Positions 19,414-28,820 are shown, counted from the first letter of the stretch. The stretch: 64,000 bases of DNA from CAVVEC01 sp963770485 (GCA_963770485.1 CAVYPX010000016.1:496001-560000); one strand, 5' to 3'. The notes: generated by a model from the sequence alone, not told the origin. Made by a program: numbers and translations.

Positions 19414-19977
19414 TTAAGCCCTAGCGACAAGCACGCCGGTAGTTGGGGCATCGGCATCTTGAATGATGCCTTTGCGCAGCAGTTCGGCTTCGTGAAACCT
19501 GATCTGTTCCGGCGAAAACCGTTGCTTCGCCACTTGGGAAGGCAGCGGTGTAACGATGCTGTAGCGGGGGACGTCTTTGGTCACGATGGCGCCGGCCCCG
19601 ATGATCGCGCCGCGCCCGATGGTCACGCCGGAAAGGATGATGGCCCCCCAGCCGATCCAGACGTCATCTTCAATAATGATTTCATAGCGATCGCCACGGG
19701 GCCCCTCGAACATCGTTTCGCCAGGAATAGAAATGGAATGCGCATCGCGAGATAGGAATGACGCGGCACTCGCGATCAGCACATGATTCCCAATCGTCAG
19801 ATCGCAAGCAATGTCGCACCAGCGTCCGATCCCCACGTGGTTTCCTAAGCGCACCGCCCTGTGCGGCGACCAGAACTTCGCAGACCACTGGACGTGAACA
19901 TCCTCACCGTGGGCCACCCAGGGATAGCGCAACTTGAATAACAGCAGGTTGCGGACGTGATTCAGCAGCTTACGCAC
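19414..19977 (-). CDS. Left-handed beta-helix (hexapeptide) acetyltransferase, WcaF/LacA-like
   Basis: A 187-residue protein with hexapeptide repeats (GNHVGIGRWCDIACDLTIGN, IIIEDDVWIGWGAIILSGVT, IGRGAIIGAGAIVTKDV), as in maltose/serine/WcaF acetyltransferases that O-acetylate sugars. The predicted catalytic His is in DAHSISI. GTG start at 19977, overlapping the upstream glycosyltransferase by 8 bp. It probably O-acetylates a sugar of the EPS repeat unit in the cytosol. Confidence 0.88.
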   Translation of the reverse strand: MRKLLNHVRNLLLFKLRYPWVAHGEDVHVQWSAKFWSPHRAVRLGNHVGIGRWCDIACDLTIGNHVLIASAASFLSRDAHSISIPGETMFEGPRGDRYEIIIEDDVWIGWGAIILSGVTIGRGAIIGAGAIVTKDVPRYSIVTPLPSQVAKQRFSPEQIRFHEAELLRKGIIQDADAPTTGVLVARA

Positions 19978-21319
19978 GCTCGTTTCCGCTTGTAGGAAAT
20001 TGGAGCTGCTGTTGGTCGGCAGCTACCTGGTCTTGACGCCCGAGGAGCACTCGTTCGTAAAAGCTCTGGATTACGCCAGCCTGGCTCTCCCAGCTATAAC
20101 GCTCGCGGAATGCGCGCTGGCCGTTCAAGCCCAATTCATGTGCATAAGCTCGATCGTTTGCCAGTCGGCAGATGGCGTCGGCAAAGCTGTCGGGATCTTC
20201 CGGACGCGCGAGCAAGCCGGCATTCGAGCCGCCAACGATGGCAACAGCCTGGGGTAGATCACTGGCGACAATGGGAAGTCCGGCTGCCATGTACTCGAAC
20301 AATTTCGTGGGCAGAGCCCGCAGTTGCTTCGGGACGCGGAGGTTCGGCGCCACCGCGATGGTGCAGCGGTTCAGGGAATCCATGATCGCGTGCGGTGGAA
20401 CGTTCGGCAGCAATATGTAGGTGCCCTGCAAGTCGCGACGCGCCACCTCCGCCATCAATTGACGCTTGTAAGCAGGAGTGGAAAATCTGTCAACGGCGTA
20501 CACTTTGGCCTCGGGCAGGCGGCGCTTCAGGCGATCCGCAATCTCAAGCAGCAAATTACTGCCGTTGTTCTCGTATTGCGAGCCGAGGAAAATAATTCCG
20601 GTCGGACGCTTCATGTAGTCTGGCCTGACCTGTTCCAGCAGTTCTGTTGCGGCGTAGTTTGCGACGATGGCCTTGCGAAGCGTAGGTCCAAATAGGTCAT
20701 CGTTCTGAGCTTCTATCACCAGTACCACGTTGCGTATTACTGCCGCACACAAAACTTGCAGCCAACGGACGCAGAACGCCAACGACCGGCGAAGCGGATT
20801 CGGAACCCATTCTCGAACCAGCATTTCCTCGGGATAGTTCTCGTGCACGTCATAGATCACCGGTTTGAAGAGCGCCAGCAGCGTCATCCAGGGCAAGATG
20901 TCAATGTCATGAAAATGCACGGCATCAACTTTGCCCAGAAGCGGGAGCAGCGTACCTCGCAGACGCCACGGAATTTGAAATGGCCGCGCCCAGCCGTGAA
21001 CCACACGCTTGAACGGATGAAGAACCACGCCATCCAGCTCTCCTGCTTTTACCTCCCAGGGGCAAACCAGGTGAACTACGTGGCCTAGACGGCGCAGAAG
21101 CTGCGCATACTTCCACAACCGCGCGTCGAAATCCGGGTGGACCGAAGTGACGATTGCGATGCGAAAATGATGGGTGGCCCTGTGTGGGGGAGACTGTTCC
21201 GGATGGAACTCGGCCTCATAGCGCCCATTAAGAACGCGTGTGTCTCGATCTGTGACAGGAAACTCAGGACAGGCGTCCGGTTTCGCGGGAAGGGTCGCGG
21301 TTGCCACAAGTGATTGCAT
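19970..21319 (-). CDS. Glycosyltransferase family 4
   Basis: A 449-residue GT-B enzyme. The first ~50 residues are a low-complexity, probably disordered extension before the fold begins at FRIAIVTSVHPDFDARLWKYA. HFHDIDILPWM and DVHENYPEEM are typical N-domain motifs; the C-domain has TKLFEYMAAGLPIVASDLP in place of a classical EX7E. ATG start at 21319. The 50-residue extension is unusual; an internal start would remove it, but no good ribosome-binding site is visible there. Confidence 0.88.
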   Translation of the reverse strand: MQSLVATATLPAKPDACPEFPVTDRDTRVLNGRYEAEFHPEQSPPHRATHHFRIAIVTSVHPDFDARLWKYAQLLRRLGHVVHLVCPWEVKAGELDGVVLHPFKRVVHGWARPFQIPWRLRGTLLPLLGKVDAVHFHDIDILPWMTLLALFKPVIYDVHENYPEEMLVREWVPNPLRRSLAFCVRWLQVLCAAVIRNVVLVIEAQNDDLFGPTLRKAIVANYAATELLEQVRPDYMKRPTGIIFLGSQYENNGSNLLLEIADRLKRRLPEAKVYAVDRFSTPAYKRQLMAEVARRDLQGTYILLPNVPPHAIMDSLNRCTIAVAPNLRVPKQLRALPTKLFEYMAAGLPIVASDLPQAVAIVGGSNAGLLARPEDPDSFADAICRLANDRAYAHELGLNGQRAFRERYSWESQAGVIQSFYERVLLGRQDQVAADQQQLQFPTSGNERA

Positions 21320-21349
21320 GATTCTTCGGGACTCGGCTCGATTACGTCT

Positions 21350-22468
21350 TCAGCGGGCCAGAGCCACTGAAGCCTTCAACGTTGTGGCCTCAAGCATTGC
21401 ATCCGCTACCAAGTTCTGTTCGGCCTCGCTGAGGTAAGGATGCATGGGCAAGCTGAGCACGCGTCTCGCGGCGGCTTCCGATGCGGGAAAATCTCCTGCG
21501 CGATGCCCAAGCCCGGCGAACGCCGGTTGCAAGTGCAAAGGCACAGGGTAGTGAACTGCGGTGGGAATGCCCTTTTGTTTCAGTTCGGTCTGAACCGTCT
21601 CGCGGTCATTCACCTGCACGGTGTACTGTGCGTAGACCGAGGTATTGTGCGGTTCAATGTGAGGTGTCACAACCGCATCGCCCAGCAGCCGATCATAATG
21701 TGCTCCCACTTTTGCCCGCGCTTCGACCTCATGAACAAAGGACTCGAACTTAGCCAGGAGCACGGCGGCCTGCAGTGTATCCATACGGCCGTTGATGCCG
21801 ATGAGCGGGTGGTGATAACGCCGGTCCTGCCCATGCACGCGGATCTGTTTCATCTTCGCGGCAAGGTCGACGTCGTTGGTAAAACAGGCGCCTCCGTCTC
21901 CGTAACAGCCGAGCGGTTTCGAGGGGAAGAAACTGGTGCAGCCGATCCTTGAGAGGTTACAGGAGCGGCGGCCCTTATAGGTTGCTCCGAAGCTCTGTGC
22001 TGCGTCCTCAACAACGGCAGCGGAATAACGATCCGCAATTGCGTTGATCGCGTCAAAATCTGCGCACTGCCCATAAAGTGAGACTGCGATGATAGCTTTT
22101 GTATTCGGATGGATCGCCTTCTCCAGGCGTGCGGGATCAATATTGTAGGTGCGGGGATCGATATCTACGAAGACCGGGGTAGCCCGAAGCAGTGAGATCA
22201 CTTCAGCCGTCGCGATAAAGCTGAAAGGGGTGGTGATGATTTCGTCGCCGGGTTCGATACCCAGGGACATCAGCGCAATCAGCAGAGCATCCGTGCCGCT
22301 GGCGCAGGCAATAGCGTGTTCTGAGCCCGTGTATTTCGCCAGCTTTGTTTCCAGTTCCTTGATTTCTGGTCCCATGATGTATTGGCCGTGAGCCAGCACT
22401 GACTGAATGCGGCTGTCGATTGAACTCTTCGATAATTCGTATTGCTTCTTCAGATCAATAAATTCCAC
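21350..22468 (-). CDS. DegT/DnrJ aminotransferase, WbpE-like
   Basis: A 372-residue PLP aminotransferase whose active-site segment CTSFFPSKPLGCYGDGGACF (PLP lysine in PSKPLG) is characteristic of WbpE/WlbC, which converts UDP-3-keto-GlcNAcA to UDP-GlcNAc3NA. The GTG start at 22468 has AGGAG at a good distance. It follows the WbpB-WbpD fusion by 21 bp, so dehydrogenation, transamination and N-acetylation toward UDP-2,3-diacetamido-glucuronic acid are encoded side by side. The first enzyme, UDP-GlcNAc 6-dehydrogenase (WbpA), is not in the window. Confidence 0.92.
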   Translation of the reverse strand: MEFIDLKKQYELSKSSIDSRIQSVLAHGQYIMGPEIKELETKLAKYTGSEHAIACASGTDALLIALMSLGIEPGDEIITTPFSFIATAEVISLLRATPVFVDIDPRTYNIDPARLEKAIHPNTKAIIAVSLYGQCADFDAINAIADRYSAAVVEDAAQSFGATYKGRRSCNLSRIGCTSFFPSKPLGCYGDGGACFTNDVDLAAKMKQIRVHGQDRRYHHPLIGINGRMDTLQAAVLLAKFESFVHEVEARAKVGAHYDRLLGDAVVTPHIEPHNTSVYAQYTVQVNDRETVQTELKQKGIPTAVHYPVPLHLQPAFAGLGHRAGDFPASEAAARRVLSLPMHPYLSEAEQNLVADAMLEATTLKASVALAR

Positions 22469-22489
22469 GATCGTCTCCTGGATTGGTTT

Positions 22490-24115
22490 TCAGTCAGCGC
22501 TTGCGCTAGCCGCCAGAGAACGATGTTGAGCTCCAGGTGCGCATGCGGCCTCGGTTTGTTCTTCCGGCTTGCAACATCCATCTTCGATGGCATATCCCCG
22601 GCCGCAGGCTGGGCACGCAACATGAGAGCCCTCGGGCAGGCGCACGCCGCAATAGCACACGAATCCGACCCGGCGCGCGGGAACACCCATCACCAGCGCA
22701 TAGTCAGGGACATCGCGGCTAACGACGGCGCCGGCGGCAATGAACGCGTACGAGCCGATCGTTGTGCCACATACTATGGTGCAGTTCGCGCCCAGCGAGG
22801 CGCCGCGCTTGACAATAGTTTTGCGGTACTCGTTCTTGCGAACGATATGACTGCGAGGGTTGATGACATTGGTAAACACCATGGAAGGACCACAGAAAAC
22901 ATCGTCTTCCAACTCCACTCCGGTGTAGAGTGAGACATTATTCTGCACCTTCACGTTGTTGCCCAGACGGACCTCAGGTGAGACCAGCACGTTTTGTCCG
23001 AGGTTGCAGCGTTCTCCAATCTTGCAGCCTGCCATGATGTGCGAAAAATGCCAGATCTTGGTGCCCTTGCCGATCTCGCAGGGCTGGTCCACAACCGCGC
23101 TGGGGTGGGCATAATAAGCTGGAACGCTCCGCCTGGTTTCCACTGGCTGACCTTTTTGCCGGAGGGACTGTTCGCAACTGTCAAGCACCTGCAAAACGCG
23201 CAAGCCGCTCTCGCCGTCCGTCACTGGTGTCTTGCGCTCACGAATGCAATCAAGGAAGTGCAGACACTCCTCCTTGAGCGGTTCCTGCTTCAGTATAGGC
23301 ACGACTGCGCCTGCATCTTTCTTAGCCACCGGAACTCGGTCCCGCCACTCGATTTCGTGGTGGTAGAGCACCAGTTTTCGTTCGGTTTCAACGTCATCAA
23401 AAACCGCCATGCCGCGATCACCAACGACACACAGTCTTTGTTCCTTGAATGGATGCAGCCAGCTCACAAAAATGTGAGCCATGGTCCCACTGGCGAATTC
23501 ACAAGTCGTAAGAGTCGTGTCAGCAACCCGCGAATTGACATAGCAGCCGCCTTGTGCGGCCACGTGGGTTGGGAATTCTTTCAGCAGCGACAGAATCACG
23601 GCGATATCGTGCGGAGCGAAACTCCAGAGAATATTTTCCTCCGTGCGCAGCTTCCCGATGTTCAAACGAGAGGAATAAACATACTGCAACTTGCCGAGTT
23701 GCCCCTCACCCACCAGCCGTTTCAATTCGTGAATGGCAGGATGGTATTCGAGAATGTGTCCGACCATCAGGATGCGCCCGTTGCGGCGGGCGAGGTGAAC
23801 CAGTTCCTCCCCTTCGCCAACCTGCAGCGCCAATGGTTTTTCGACGAACACGTCCTTGCCGCATTCGAGAGCAGCCTTGGAAAGCACATAATGCTGGGCG
23901 GCTGGAGCAGCTATAACCACTGCCTGCAGGTGATTCGCACCGAGTATGTCTTCAACCTCGGAGGTGACTCGCACGCCGGGATAAGTCCTACGAACCGTCT
24001 CGTGGATGCTGGGATTTACATCGCAAACCGCGGACAGGGCTCCAAGTTCGTGAAAAACGCGTACTAGGTTTTTTCCCCAATAGCCACAACCGATGACTCC
24101 AACTTTCGCAGACAT
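22490..24115 (-). CDS. WbpB-WbpD fusion: Gfo/Idh/MocA oxidoreductase plus hexapeptide N-acetyltransferase
   Basis: A 541-residue fusion. Residues 1-~325 are a Gfo/Idh/MocA dehydrogenase (GVIGCGYWGKNLVR; catalytic EKP in DVFVEKPLAL), like WbpB/WlbA. Residues ~332-490 are a left-handed beta-helix with YYAHPSAVV, GTKIWHFSHIM, NVLVSPEVRLGNN and GVPARRVGFV, like WbpD/WlbB. The tail has a small Cys cluster (CYCG...CPACG...CC), perhaps a zinc ribbon, which is an extra feature. Fusing dehydrogenase and acetyltransferase would couple two non-adjacent steps of diacetamido-uronic acid synthesis. The 119-bp gap to the export gene is the largest in this half of the cluster. Confidence 0.93.
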   Translation of the reverse strand: MSAKVGVIGCGYWGKNLVRVFHELGALSAVCDVNPSIHETVRRTYPGVRVTSEVEDILGANHLQAVVIAAPAAQHYVLSKAALECGKDVFVEKPLALQVGEGEELVHLARRNGRILMVGHILEYHPAIHELKRLVGEGQLGKLQYVYSSRLNIGKLRTEENILWSFAPHDIAVILSLLKEFPTHVAAQGGCYVNSRVADTTLTTCEFASGTMAHIFVSWLHPFKEQRLCVVGDRGMAVFDDVETERKLVLYHHEIEWRDRVPVAKKDAGAVVPILKQEPLKEECLHFLDCIRERKTPVTDGESGLRVLQVLDSCEQSLRQKGQPVETRRSVPAYYAHPSAVVDQPCEIGKGTKIWHFSHIMAGCKIGERCNLGQNVLVSPEVRLGNNVKVQNNVSLYTGVELEDDVFCGPSMVFTNVINPRSHIVRKNEYRKTIVKRGASLGANCTIVCGTTIGSYAFIAAGAVVSRDVPDYALVMGVPARRVGFVCYCGVRLPEGSHVACPACGRGYAIEDGCCKPEEQTEAACAPGAQHRSLAASASAD

Positions 24116-24234
24116 GATTCGTGTTACTCCGGCTGAATCAAATTGAAAACTGATTGTGTTTAAGAACGCGATACGAAGTTCAAATCGGAGGAAGAGTTAC
24201 AGCTAGCTCAGGCAAAACCGAGTTTTGACCGCCG

Positions 24235-25179
24235 CTACGGCAGGCGGTAGACCGTGGCAGCCGCCGCAGTCGGCAACGCACTTTCAACATCCTTGAGAGC
24301 GTTCTTGGCTGCGCTGCTGGGAACAAAAAGAATGTCGTTATCCTGCATGGCTAGATCGGTAGTCTTGGAGGAAAGCATCTTCTTCAAGTTGACGGGAATT
24401 TCCTGGCGTCCCTGAGCTGTAGTGCGAATGAGGCGGGCGGAGCCTTTGGCTGCAGTTGGATTCGTACCCTGGGCGAGCGCTAATGCCTGCAAGATGGTGA
24501 GCTGCTCGTCGTGATCCATGGGAAATCCTCCCGGGCGGCCGACATCGCCAACGACGTAGACAATTCCGGTTCGCTCCACGAAGATCGTGTCTCCAGGAAG
24601 GATCTCAGGGTTATTTTCCGGTTTGGGCGCGGCCCCGGCGGTCATCTTTACCCGGCTCGGCTCGTCAGGATGGCCTGCATGGGTAATGGTGATCGTCGTA
24701 CCGGCCATCGGCGAAAGCCCCTGCGCCATCGAAAGGTAATCCGTCAGATGATGCGACCCAAACGCCGGATAGATTCCAGGAGTCTTGACCTCACCCATTA
24801 CCGATACGCCCTGTGTGGCATATTCCGCTATGAAGACTGTTACCTGGGGATCTTTTAGATAGCCGCCATCAATGAATTTCTGGCGGATCAGATTCTGTGC
24901 TTCTTCCGCCTTCATGCCGGCTACGCGGAGCCTGCCCACCAGAGGCAACGAAATATCTCCGGTGTTACTGACACGAAGTTTTCCGCTGAGCTCCGGAGTA
25001 TCGAAGATGCTCATTTCCAAAAGGTCACCAGCGCCGATGGGGCCCGCAGCGCCACTGCCGAAGCCACTGCTCCCGAAGCCTACGGAGGACGGCAAGGCTG
25101 GAGCAGTCCTCTCCTGCGCGGAAACAACTGCGGCTGCAAAAATCATTAAGAATGTGAGATATCGAAAAGCGATGCTCAT
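24235..25179 (-). CDS. Wza-like polysaccharide export protein (Poly_export + SLBB)
   Basis: A 314-residue protein with a signal peptide (MSIAFRYLTFLMIFAAAVVSAQ). The Poly_export domain is recognisable by IGAGDLLEMSIFDTPELSGKL and VSNTGDISLPLVGRLRVAG, followed by SLBB-type segments (VSVMGEVKTPGIYP, VYVVGDVGRPGGFPM). No lipobox Cys follows the signal peptide, unlike E. coli Wza. It should form the periplasmic/outer-membrane export channel and work with the Wzc-like kinase, whose gene ends 3 bp upstream of this start. Confidence 0.93.
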   Translation of the reverse strand: MSIAFRYLTFLMIFAAAVVSAQERTAPALPSSVGFGSSGFGSGAAGPIGAGDLLEMSIFDTPELSGKLRVSNTGDISLPLVGRLRVAGMKAEEAQNLIRQKFIDGGYLKDPQVTVFIAEYATQGVSVMGEVKTPGIYPAFGSHHLTDYLSMAQGLSPMAGTTITITHAGHPDEPSRVKMTAGAAPKPENNPEILPGDTIFVERTGIVYVVGDVGRPGGFPMDHDEQLTILQALALAQGTNPTAAKGSARLIRTTAQGRQEIPVNLKKMLSSKTTDLAMQDNDILFVPSSAAKNALKDVESALPTAAAATVYRLP

Positions 25180-25182
25180 GTC

Positions 25183-27483
25183 CTATGCCGATCCTTTGGG
25201 AGACTCGTGGTGCCCGTTCCCGTTCCCGTGTCCGTTGGCGTTCCCATCGCCGTGGCCATAATTGTTGTGGTAGTAGTAGGAATATTCAGAACCATAATGC
25301 CCGTAGTACTGTCGATACTCAACCGAGTTGAAAGAGAGATCGTTCACCACCACGCCGGCGATGTTTGCTCTGACTTTCCTCAATATGTCGCGGGTGCGCA
25401 CCAGCGACTGCCGTCCCGTTTTCTCGGAGCGGGCGATAAGAACTACGACATCGGCTGCCCTCGCGCAAACCACGGCGTCGGTCACCGCCAGCACGGGCGG
25501 CGTATCAATCACAATGTAGCGATATTCTCCACGCCAGCGCTGTAGAAGCTGTGGCATTGCGTCAGACGCCAGCATTTCCGAAGGATAGGGCGGCATGTGG
25601 CCCGCAGGGATCACGTGCAAGCCCGGTATTTCATCCACGGCAACCACGACCTGATCTGGCGTTTCCGTGCCAGCCAGGCACGCGCTCAAGCCCCGATTCA
25701 TGGCAAGGCCCAAGTACTTGTGAACGGCCGGCCGCCGCATATCGGAATCCACCAGAAGCACTTTTTGCCCGGTCTGCGCCAGGACCACGGCAAGATTGAG
25801 CGCCGTAAAACTCTTGCCTTCCTGCATCATGGCGCTGGTTACTAGAATCACTTGCGGCGGCGCGCCCGGCGAGGAGAGCAGCAGAGAAGTGCGCAACGCC
25901 CGGAAAGCCTCGGCGCTGCCTGAATTGCGCTGTTGCATGGTCACCGGCAGGATAAACTGCTGCCTCTGACTCGCGCTCGCCAGTAATTTGTGCCCGTTCT
26001 TGCCGTTGAGAACGACACTGGGGATCACGCCGAGCGAGGGCAGCGAGCAATAGGTCTCAATGTCCTGCGGAGTGCGAATGGAATTGTCCACGTTTTCGAC
26101 GATGAATGCTAAGGCCACGCCACCCAGCAGGCCGGCCATCAAACCCAAAGCCATGTTCAATGGAATATTGGGCTCGACTGGTTCGACGGGCACACTCGCC
26201 TGATCCACGATATTGATATTGCTCGATTTCAGGCCGGCCAGGATGCCTGCCTCTTTGAGCTTTTTCAGCAGACCCTCGTAAAGGTCGCGGCTGGATTCAA
26301 CGTCCCGCCGCAGGATGGCGTACTGAATCGCGTCCTCGTTTAATTTGTAAGCTTCCCCTTTTTGTTTGTCGAAAGTCGCCTGCAGCATCTGCTCGGATTT
26401 CAAAGACGCTTGGTATTCGGCGCGCACGGTTTCGCCAACCTTTGTGACTTCCTGACTGATGCTCGCATCCAGTTCGTTCAGCTCCGATTGCAGTTGCACA
26501 ACCCGGGGATACGAAGATCCATATTTGGCAGCCAACTGCGCGTACTCGGACCTGATCTCGGCCCGCTCCTTATACAGCGCTCCGAGAACACTTTCCGGGG
26601 CGATGTTACCGATGAGCTCCGGGTTCTCCGTCATCGCGATCCGGTATTTGGCTTCTTTCACGATGCGATCGCCTTCGGCGGCAGAGAGTTCCTTGTTCAA
26701 CTCCTCCAGCTTGTCGAGGATGATGTTATGAGTCTCGTCCGTGCCCAGGATTCCCGTTTTCTTCTGGTAAGTGGTCAGCGTTTCCTGCGCCGATTCCGCG
26801 TGCCTCTTCAGATCGTCCAGTTGTTTCGTCAGCCAGTCCGAGGTCTGCAAGGTGGCTTTGTATTTTGTCTGGAAGTTATGCTCGATGTAGGTATTGGCAA
26901 CGGCATTTGCTACCTGCGCTGCAAGCTGGGGGTCCCGGCTGCGGAAGTGAACCTCGACGATCTGTGTTTTCGGAATGAGCTGGACGTTCAGGGATTTGTG
27001 AAAGGTCTTACTCAACTTGGCATGAGTTTCGAGGTCGAGGCCATCGAAGTCCTGCCTTGATGGCACGGCAAACTTACCTGCGAAGCCCCGGTTGTGCTGC
27101 AGCCCAAGTTGCTTCATCACACTGTTCGCGATCGTGTCGCTCTGCACAATGCGTATCTGCGTCTCTAATTTGGTATTGAGATCCAGACCAATCGGCATGA
27201 CCACTTGTTCCAGACCGAGATCATCCGTGCCTTCGAGATCGAGCAGGATGCGAGCAGACGCGTCGTAACGCTTAGGCAGCAGCAAGGAGACGGCGGTCAC
27301 CAGCACCAGAACCAGGCCGAGGCTGACCAGAACCAGCCAACGCCGCTTCTGCAACACGCGCCAGAACTGCATGATTGAGATTTGATCGTCGTTGGCCTCG
27401 ATGATCGCACGATGGGTTTCAGAAAGGCTGAGTCTCTGGAGATCCAGGTTCTGGCTTACCGTTATGGAGTCATGATCGTTCAT
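25183..27483 (-). CDS. Wzc-like chain-length regulator with BY-kinase domain
   Basis: A 766-residue protein. A Wzz segment with a first membrane helix (~50-70) leads to a long coiled-coil periplasmic region (~200-420), a second membrane helix (VEPNIPLNMALGLMAGLLGG, ~445), then a cytosolic BY-kinase: Walker A MMQEGKSFTALN (~548), Walker A' VLLVDSDMRRP, Walker B YIVIDTPPV. The C-terminus carries the autophosphorylation tyrosine cluster (YRQYYGHYGSEYSYYYHNNY) followed by a Gly/His/Asn-rich tail of about 25 residues. Phosphorylation cycles of such kinases control polymer length and export. The Gly/His/Asn tail is not standard for Wzc. Confidence 0.95.
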   Translation of the reverse strand: MNDHDSITVSQNLDLQRLSLSETHRAIIEANDDQISIMQFWRVLQKRRWLVLVSLGLVLVLVTAVSLLLPKRYDASARILLDLEGTDDLGLEQVVMPIGLDLNTKLETQIRIVQSDTIANSVMKQLGLQHNRGFAGKFAVPSRQDFDGLDLETHAKLSKTFHKSLNVQLIPKTQIVEVHFRSRDPQLAAQVANAVANTYIEHNFQTKYKATLQTSDWLTKQLDDLKRHAESAQETLTTYQKKTGILGTDETHNIILDKLEELNKELSAAEGDRIVKEAKYRIAMTENPELIGNIAPESVLGALYKERAEIRSEYAQLAAKYGSSYPRVVQLQSELNELDASISQEVTKVGETVRAEYQASLKSEQMLQATFDKQKGEAYKLNEDAIQYAILRRDVESSRDLYEGLLKKLKEAGILAGLKSSNINIVDQASVPVEPVEPNIPLNMALGLMAGLLGGVALAFIVENVDNSIRTPQDIETYCSLPSLGVIPSVVLNGKNGHKLLASASQRQQFILPVTMQQRNSGSAEAFRALRTSLLLSSPGAPPQVILVTSAMMQEGKSFTALNLAVVLAQTGQKVLLVDSDMRRPAVHKYLGLAMNRGLSACLAGTETPDQVVVAVDEIPGLHVIPAGHMPPYPSEMLASDAMPQLLQRWRGEYRYIVIDTPPVLAVTDAVVCARAADVVVLIARSEKTGRQSLVRTRDILRKVRANIAGVVVNDLSFNSVEYRQYYGHYGSEYSYYYHNNYGHGDGNANGHGNGNGHHESPKGSA

Positions 27484-27551
27484 AAAATCCTAAGAAGCGC
27501 GCGCCCGGCGTGGATCTTGGTTCATCTCCGACCGTCTCGCGACAGATCTAG

Positions 27552-28199
27552 TCAAAAGCCTGCGTCCGTCGCGGTCGCTAAAATCGGGTCCGGTACAAGT
27601 GCTTTCATCCAAAAGTCGGTGTACACCGCAATGGCGTCGTCCGTCGTGGGGTAGGGCGCACCCTTGTTGGTCAATACCTGCTGCAGTCCCTGGTGGGCAG
27701 CGACCGAAGCTGCCAGCCCCAGAGCCGCAACCCCGGGTTCAAGATCGCGGATTAACCCCTTGGACGCACATCTGGACAAATATTCGCGAACCGGTTCAAA
27801 AAGAGGTACGAGATGCTTTCGTAGGACCCGTTCCGCTCCGTGTTCCAGCTCAAACAGGCTCAAATAGAGAAGCCGCACCATCTCGGGCTGATGTTGAACT
27901 GTCTCAACCAGCAGGGAAACGATTCCGGGCAAAGCGGTTCGGGGGTTTTCATCACTCTCGAGGCGGCAACGCAGTTCCTTACTGATGCGGAGCCGGCGCA
28001 GACGCGACTCAGTTGCCTCCCAGAACAAATCTCTTTTCCGGGGAAAATGGCGGAATACGGTGACCTCGCTGACCCCAGCCAGGCGCGCGATTTCGTGCGT
28101 GCTGCTGCCGCTGAAGCCCTGTCGCGAGAATAGCTGCACCGCCGCTTCGACAATGCGCTCCTCGGTCGAATTCTTGTTTCGCGCTTTGGGTAGAGACAT
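27552..28199 (-). CDS. TetR-family transcriptional regulator
   Basis: A 215-residue regulator with the TetR N-terminal helix-turn-helix: ERIVEAAVQLFSRQGFSGSS, then ARLAGVSEVTVFRHFPRKRD. The C-terminal ~140 residues are a ligand-binding helical domain. ATG start at 28199. It lies between the antiterminator gene and the kinase gene (45 and 68 bp gaps), on the same strand, so it is probably cotranscribed and may regulate the EPS cluster in response to an unknown ligand; no operator palindrome was confidently identified. Confidence 0.92.
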   Translation of the reverse strand: MSLPKARNKNSTEERIVEAAVQLFSRQGFSGSSTHEIARLAGVSEVTVFRHFPRKRDLFWEATESRLRRLRISKELRCRLESDENPRTALPGIVSLLVETVQHQPEMVRLLYLSLFELEHGAERVLRKHLVPLFEPVREYLSRCASKGLIRDLEPGVAALGLAASVAAHQGLQQVLTNKGAPYPTTDDAIAVYTDFWMKALVPDPILATATDAGF

Positions 28200-28244
28200 G
28201 ATTTTTGGAGCGGAGGCTGTTTGGAAATGCGCAGGTTAAAAGAC

Positions 28245-28820
28245 TTAGCTTGCGATAGGCTCCACGTCAGCCGCGTCTAATTCCACGGCCACACTTTGCT
28301 TGATCAGTTCCACGGTAAGCACAACCCGCATTCCATTCGCGCTGCGAACCAGCACGCCGTATAGGCCGGTCAGCGATCCCGCCTTGATCCGAACTCGTTG
28401 GCCGATTGCCAGTTTGCGGTAGGGCTCGAACTTCTGTAAGTGCAAACCGGAACGCAAAGTGTCAATCTCAAGGTCAGAAAGCGGTACTGGCTGGCTTCGG
28501 TTTCCCACGAACGAGATCACTCCCGGAACATCCAAGACTTGCGCCCGTTCTCGCTTGCCGATTCTGACGAAGAGATAGCCGGGAAACAGGGGAAGCTCGA
28601 CTTGCACTTTGCACCCGTTTTTCCAGCGATGCACCGTGCGGTAAAGCGGCAAGAAACATTCCACCCGGCGGTATCCAAGATGTTCATGGACACGCTTCTC
28701 ATGCCTGGAACTGGTATAGATCGCGTACCAATGAGAAATCGGTTCTGCTCGGCATCCGGCCAGCAAGATGGCGTGGTCAGCCAGTACCGCCGAACCATTT
28801 CTTTCCATCGCTTGAGACAA
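28245..28820 (-). CDS. NusG-family antiterminator (UpxY/RfaH/LoaP type)
   Basis: A 191-residue protein with the NusG N-terminal domain (HWYAIYTSSRHEKRVHEHL, VELPLFPGYLFVRI) and a C-terminal KOW motif (KAGSLTGLYGVLVR). It is the first gene of the EPS cluster, the usual place for specialised NusG paralogues that let RNA polymerase read through long polysaccharide operons. TTG 28820 (GGGGG seven bases upstream) or ATG 28808 may be the start. Action on this 22-kb transcription unit is inferred from position. Confidence 0.92.
   Translation of the reverse strand: MSQAMERNGSAVLADHAILLAGCRAEPISHWYAIYTSSRHEKRVHEHLGYRRVECFLPLYRTVHRWKNGCKVQVELPLFPGYLFVRIGKRERAQVLDVPGVISFVGNRSQPVPLSDLEIDTLRSGLHLQKFEPYRKLAIGQRVRIKAGSLTGLYGVLVRSANGMRVVLTVELIKQSVAVELDAADVEPIAS

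Noticed and set aside
22994..24067. Plus-strand frame of 357 codons
   Set aside because: Antisense to the WbpB-WbpD fusion gene.
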